From NCBI GenBank assembly GCA_016699125.1, contig CP064961.1, positions 248,001-312,000 on the forward strand: a DNA stretch of 64,000 nucleotides, read 5' to 3'. The notes under the pieces were generated by a model. That model was not told where the DNA came from, made no database searches, and worked only from the letters and a program-made list of their open reading frames with translations. Each line of letters opens with the position of its first letter. Within the stretch, counting starts at the first letter, position 1. Source of the stretch: a bacterium. GTDB taxonomy: Bacteria; Babelota; Babeliae; Babelales; Vermiphilaceae. The position numbers and the translations under genes were made by a program. Of the stretch, positions 60,530-64,000 are shown piece after piece.

Positions 60530-61381
60530 TTAGAGGCCTCTTTGTGCATCATCATCGATCGATTTTGATGGGCCATTACCCTTGGTGGCAGCATTCCATA
60601 AGCTTTTTCCAGCCCCTGACCAGTTTACCCCCGCCCAATCTTTCCTCACTACCTTTAATTGATCATTTAGGTAATATACTTGATCCTTCACCTGATCACC
60701 AAAAGGTTTGTCCTGAGTTTGTTGGGCATTCGTTCCACCCAACTCATTATTTTGTGGCTGATTTTGCTGTACTTCTTTTGTAGCTTCAGTTGTTATTGGC
60801 TGTGCTGGTACTTCTATAGCAGTATTATTATTTTCTATCTGCTTGTCTGCGTGGACCATGTCATTTTCAGGTGCTGGTACAATCGGTTTAGCTCCAGTTT
60901 GATCCAAAGTGCTGTCTTGCTCTTTTTGTGATCCAGTAGTAGTACCAGTTAATGAAGCGGTAGGTGTTCCTGTTTCTGTAGGATTTGTTTTGGTACTGGT
61001 GTTATTGTTAGTTGTAGTTTTATTATCATCATTGTTGTTCTTTGTTGGTGTTGGCAGTGCTGCTGCGTCTTTATTCTGACCAGAACCTGTGCTGTTTGCA
61101 GGGTCCGTTGCTTGCGTTGCGTTTAACAGAGCCGCCGCTGCTGTTTTGTTTTTGTGACGAACGATAAAAAACACCGCGCCCCCAATCACTGTCGCTGCCG
61201 TTCCTACTCCGACTATACAGGCTTTCAGAGGAGATATGCCAAGTTTTTTGAGTTTAAGGATAACGGTAGCTTTTATTCTTTTAGTGTATTTTGAAAATGC
61301 ACTTTCCGCTTTTAATTCATGTTTTGAAATAAGAAAAACAGAACTTAACACAGCGCAATAAAAAATCTTCTTTATGCTCAT
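60530..61381 (-). CDS. Membrane-anchored protein with Thr/Asn-rich tail, unknown
   Basis: 283 residues. Signal-like N-terminus (KKIFYCAVLSSVFLISKHELKA), a transmembrane helix (ACIVGVGTAATVIGGAVFFIV, about 54-74), then a long Thr/Asn/Gln-rich, probably disordered segment (about 85-225) and a compact end with VRKDWAGVNWSGAGKSLWNAA. AAGGG before the ATG. Resembles surface stalk proteins; function unknown. Confidence 0.68.
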   Translation of the reverse strand: MSIKKIFYCAVLSSVFLISKHELKAESAFSKYTKRIKATVILKLKKLGISPLKACIVGVGTAATVIGGAVFFIVRHKNKTAAAALLNATQATDPANSTGSGQNKDAAALPTPTKNNNDDNKTTTNNNTSTKTNPTETGTPTASLTGTTTGSQKEQDSTLDQTGAKPIVPAPENDMVHADKQIENNNTAIEVPAQPITTEATKEVQQNQPQNNELGGTNAQQTQDKPFGDQVKDQVYYLNDQLKVVRKDWAGVNWSGAGKSLWNAATKGNGPSKSIDDDAQRGL

Positions 61382-61637
61382 GGCGACCCTTAAAAGAATA
61401 ATAATTATGTTGATGAACTTTTATTTAGATTATTTTTTTAAAAATAAATCACAATAAGGTTAAACTTATAGAGAATTTTGTCAAGTATATTGACTTTTTT
61501 TAGCATCTTTACGAGTCTAAGGTTTAGGTATTTTTTTTGTTATATTGTTCAATAGAAGTGTAGTGCGCATTATAAATAAGCATTATTTTTTACAAAAAAC
61601 TTAATCAATAGGAAGCTAAAAACAGTGACTGAGGTTT

Positions 61638-62660
61638 TTAGAAAATAGTGTGTTGACCTAAAAATCGTGCTTTTAAAAAGGGCAGCTTAATAGGCATAAT
61701 CTGTCTTCCACGAGGGGTTTTTTCAAGATACCCTTTTCTCATCAAAAAAGGCTCATACACTTCTTCGACCGTTTCGGGATCTTCTCCGATCAGATGGGCG
61801 ATTGTTTCAAGTCCAACAGGTCCACCATTACAATGGGTGATCATAGTTTTTAATAATAATACATCGATTGTTGTTAATCCTTCCTGATCAATGCCTAAAA
61901 ATGCCAATGCTTTTTGAACATTTGCAAGGTTTGCTGGTTGTTTTTGCACTTGACAAAAATCTCGAACGCGGCGAAGCAGTTTTTTTGCAATTCGAGGGGT
62001 CCCTCGAGCTGCTTGTGCAATTAAGAGCGCTCCTGTGTGCTCAAGTTCGCAGCCAAGAAACTGTGCTGATTGAATGATAATCTGTTGTAAATCATTTTCA
62101 TTATAAAAATCAAGTCTTTCGGTAATTCCAAAACGACTTCGCAAGGGAGCGGAAAGCATGCCACTTTTTGTGGTAGCTCCAATAAGTGTAAATGGATTGA
62201 TAGGGAGACTAATCGATTTAGCTCCTGTTCCTTGACCAATAATCATGTCTACTTTAAACTGCTCCATTGCTGAGTACAGTGTTTCCTCGACGTTACTTGG
62301 AATACGGTGAATTTCATCAATAAATAGGATAGATCGCTTTTCTAGGGTTGACAAAATAGATACAAGGTCTCCAGGTCGTTCCAACATTGGGCCACTGCAC
62401 ATACGTATATCACAATCCATCACCTGTGCCATAATCGTTGATAATGTCGTTTTGCCAAGTCCAGGTGGGCCAAAAAGTAACAGGTGATCTAAAGGCTCAC
62501 TGCGCATTTTTGCTGCTTGTGTATAGATTGCCAGTTTTGTTTTTAGTTCAGACTGCCCTATGTATTCATCAAATGAGCGTGGTATGAAATCTAAGTTTTT
62601 TTCTTCAACTGTTGCTGTTTGTAGTTCAAGAATATTGACGGTTGGTTCAACTGTTTTCAT
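61638..62660 (-). CDS. ruvB: Holliday junction branch-migration helicase RuvB
   Basis: 340 residues. AAA+ ATPase that drives branch migration with RuvA. Markers: RSFDEYIGQSELK, Walker A GPPGLGKTTLS, LFIDEIHRI Walker B, IGATTKSGMLSAPLRSRFGI (sensor and arginine-finger region) and the C-terminal winged helix (EPFLMRKGYLEKTPRGR). Length matches the family. ruvA and ruvC are not in the window. Confidence 0.96.
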   Translation of the reverse strand: MKTVEPTVNILELQTATVEEKNLDFIPRSFDEYIGQSELKTKLAIYTQAAKMRSEPLDHLLLFGPPGLGKTTLSTIMAQVMDCDIRMCSGPMLERPGDLVSILSTLEKRSILFIDEIHRIPSNVEETLYSAMEQFKVDMIIGQGTGAKSISLPINPFTLIGATTKSGMLSAPLRSRFGITERLDFYNENDLQQIIIQSAQFLGCELEHTGALLIAQAARGTPRIAKKLLRRVRDFCQVQKQPANLANVQKALAFLGIDQEGLTTIDVLLLKTMITHCNGGPVGLETIAHLIGEDPETVEEVYEPFLMRKGYLEKTPRGRQIMPIKLPFLKARFLGQHTIF

Positions 62661-62740
62661 AAGTCTGTTTTCGTAAAAATCTATTTTCTTTAAGATAGTT
62701 TTTTTTATTCTTCAATGCAAATAAGGTGGTTTCAATACAA

Positions 62741-63832
62741 TTAGTGAAGTTCTTGCATCTGATGATAGGTGATGTTGTTCAAAAATCCAAGGCTAATATA
62801 GTTTACCCATAAATTTGTCAGGCCATAGGAGCAAAAGGGCAACGGTATACCCACGATGGGAAGCATACCCAATACCATGCTGATGTTGATGATGGTTGAT
62901 AGAAATATGTGCAAGGTAATCCCAGCTCCATATAGTTGCATGAGCCTGTTTTTTGTCTGACTAATGATTATAAAGATTCTTGTAAAGAGGATGCCGTACA
63001 AAATGAGTAATAAAAGGGCACCAAGCAGTCCCCACTCTTCGCATAGTACGGCAAATACAAAATCTGTTCTGCCTTCGGGCAAAAACTGTAATTTATTTTG
63101 TGTGCCTTTTAGTAATCCTTTTCCCCAAAGGCCACCTGATCCAATGGCAATAATTGCCTGTTCTGTTTGGTATCTTTCTTTTAAAGGGTTGCCGTAGCCG
63201 AAAAAAACTGCGATCCGTTCTTTTTGATAAGACCTTAAGATGGTAAAAAGATAGGGAGCTGTTAGGATGCAACTGATGAATCCGATATAAAATATTTTTT
63301 TTGGAAGGCCTGCAAACCAGACCAGAAGCAGTCCTATTAAGAAAATAATAACCGCAGTTCCTAAATCAGGCTGTTTGCGTATAAGTAAAAAACTGGCAAA
63401 TAAGCATATTAAAACAAAAAAGAACCCAAATTTTCGCTTTTGCGCTATTGAAAGATAGTATATGGAGAAAGAAGGAAACATAATTTTTCCAAGTTCAGAT
63501 GGTTGAAATTTTAAAAATCCCAGATTAATCCATCGTTGACCACCAAGTCCGACATGTCCACGAAAGAGCGTATATAAAAGCATCATTAAGAAGATTGGAT
63601 ATAAAAAATAGGAATATTTTAAGACGCTTCTGAAATCCAATTTGCTAGATAACAGGTACAGTACGTTTCCAGTAAGAATACCGAAAAACTGTTTTTGAAA
63701 AAAAAGAGAAAAAAACGCATACGCTTTAATGGTTGTACTCCATATAAAAAGGAGTCCAATGCACGCAAGGCTGTTGATAACAAGAATAATAAGCAGATCG
63801 ATTTTAGTTGTATTGCTACTTTGTATCAGCAT
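62741..63832 (-). CDS. rodA: Rod-shape protein RodA (SEDS glycosyltransferase)
   Basis: 363 residues from ATG 63830-63832; the frame has a TTG two codons earlier and no clear ribosome-binding site. About ten transmembrane helices. SEDS motifs: GGQRWINLGFLKFQPSELGK, RKQPDLGTAVI, GSGGLWGKGLLKGTQN, LPEGRTDFVFAVL and the late GIPLPFCSYGLTNL. RodA polymerises peptidoglycan with a partner class B PBP. FtsW is the alternative, but QPSELGK, GTQN and the pattern of the C-terminus fit RodA. Its presence argues that the cell keeps a peptidoglycan wall. It lies 80 bases upstream of ruvB. Confidence 0.88.
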   Translation of the reverse strand: MLIQSSNTTKIDLLIILVINSLACIGLLFIWSTTIKAYAFFSLFFQKQFFGILTGNVLYLLSSKLDFRSVLKYSYFLYPIFLMMLLYTLFRGHVGLGGQRWINLGFLKFQPSELGKIMFPSFSIYYLSIAQKRKFGFFFVLICLFASFLLIRKQPDLGTAVIIFLIGLLLVWFAGLPKKIFYIGFISCILTAPYLFTILRSYQKERIAVFFGYGNPLKERYQTEQAIIAIGSGGLWGKGLLKGTQNKLQFLPEGRTDFVFAVLCEEWGLLGALLLLILYGILFTRIFIIISQTKNRLMQLYGAGITLHIFLSTIINISMVLGMLPIVGIPLPFCSYGLTNLWVNYISLGFLNNITYHQMQELH

Positions 63833-63846
63833 TAACAAATACTCGA

Positions 63847-63893
63847 GTGTTTAAGCAAGTCGATACAAGTTTTTTGCATGCCTGCTTAAACAC
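63847..63893 (-). terminator. Stem-loop between the partial gene and rodA
   Basis: An 11-bp perfect stem (GTGTTTAAGCA with its complement) with a 25-base loop, between the stop at 63917 and the rodA start. No T-run follows, so it may be a weak terminator or a leader element of rodA. Confidence 0.4.
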
Positions 63894-63916
63894 GGTTATT
63901 TGGTACTTAGAATAGA

Positions 63917-64000
63917 TTATGATACTTCTTCTTCGTCTGTTGTTTTTTCTGAAAGTTGTGTAAACATGTCATTCGTGAGTCGTTCGGCTTCAAAAATGAT
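63917..64000 (-). CDS. C-terminal fragment of a gene that enters from the right
   Basis: The last 27 codons before TAA (63917-63919), with a helix AERLTNDMFTQLSEK and an acidic tail TTDEEEVS. It is on the same strand as rodA and ruvB and probably upstream in their transcript. Too short to identify. Confidence 0.5.
   Translation of the reverse strand: MIFEAERLTNDMFTQLSEKTTDEEEVS

Noticed and set aside
1..64000. CRISPR arrays, rRNA genes, prophage or restriction-modification modules
   Set aside because: I saw no regularly spaced direct repeats, no rRNA-like sequence and no recognisable phage structural, integrase or methyltransferase genes.

Overview
The window looks like chromosome from an obligate intracellular, host-dependent bacterium. 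The best fit is the phylum Candidatus Dependentiae (TM6/Babeliae); Chlamydiae and Rickettsiales are the alternatives. This is inference from gene content. Two tandem nucleotide-transporter (NTT, ADP/ATP translocase family) genes, a polyamine ABC importer, an ankyrin-repeat protein with a signal peptide and many lineage-specific secreted or membrane-anchored proteins sit among ordinary housekeeping genes. DNA is AT-rich, the genetic code is standard (TAA, TAG and TGA all end recognisable genes), and genes are densely packed with many ATGA and convergent overlaps.

Layout. 0.1-5 kb: a polyamine uptake operon (unknown membrane protein, potA, potB, potC, potD) on the minus strand, with potB split by one in-frame TAG, preceded by an acylphosphatase-like gene. 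5-9 kb: gltX, a DUF4911-like gene, maf and two secreted proteins. 9-11.9 kb: a self-contained operon of four paralogous secreted proteins with its own promoter and terminator. 12-15.8 kb: ankyrin protein plus two tandem Lnt-like acyltransferases. 15.9-18.8 kb: adjoining IS481 and IS30 elements flanked by two truncated genes. 19.2-21.6 kb: a three-gene ABC-2 exporter operon behind a 400-bp intergenic stretch with three inverted repeats. 22-33 kb: argS, mnmA, pgsA, an NCA2-like membrane protein, ssb, a 940-residue secreted protein and a MazG-like NTP pyrophosphohydrolase. 33-39 kb: an IS5-family copy and a predicted outer-membrane barrel plus 922-residue secreted protein pair. 38.7-45 kb: grpE, an XTPase (rdgB/HAM1-like), a large low-complexity membrane protein, a small lipoprotein and lon. 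45-49 kb: the two NTT transporters, rpsB and tRNA-Ser(GGA). 49.5-53.5 kb: dnaX and der. 53.5-61.4 kb: secreted proteins, including a predicted zinc metallopeptidase, a large gene broken by a second IS5-family copy, and a PIN-PhoH ATPase. 61.6-64 kb: ruvB and rodA.

How it fits together. NTT carriers and the polyamine importer would supply host nucleotides and polyamines. Three different house-cleaning nucleotide hydrolases (Maf, COG4997 MazG-like, HAM1-like) occur in the same 64 kb and could sanitise the imported pool. Much of the remaining capacity is secreted or surface protein of unknown function: signal peptides, single transmembrane anchors, ankyrin repeats, a predicted beta-barrel and a HExxH protease. 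These are the likeliest host-interface components. The mobile elements are recent and disruptive: two near-identical IS5-family copies differ mainly by homopolymer indels, and precise removal of one restores a single long reading frame.
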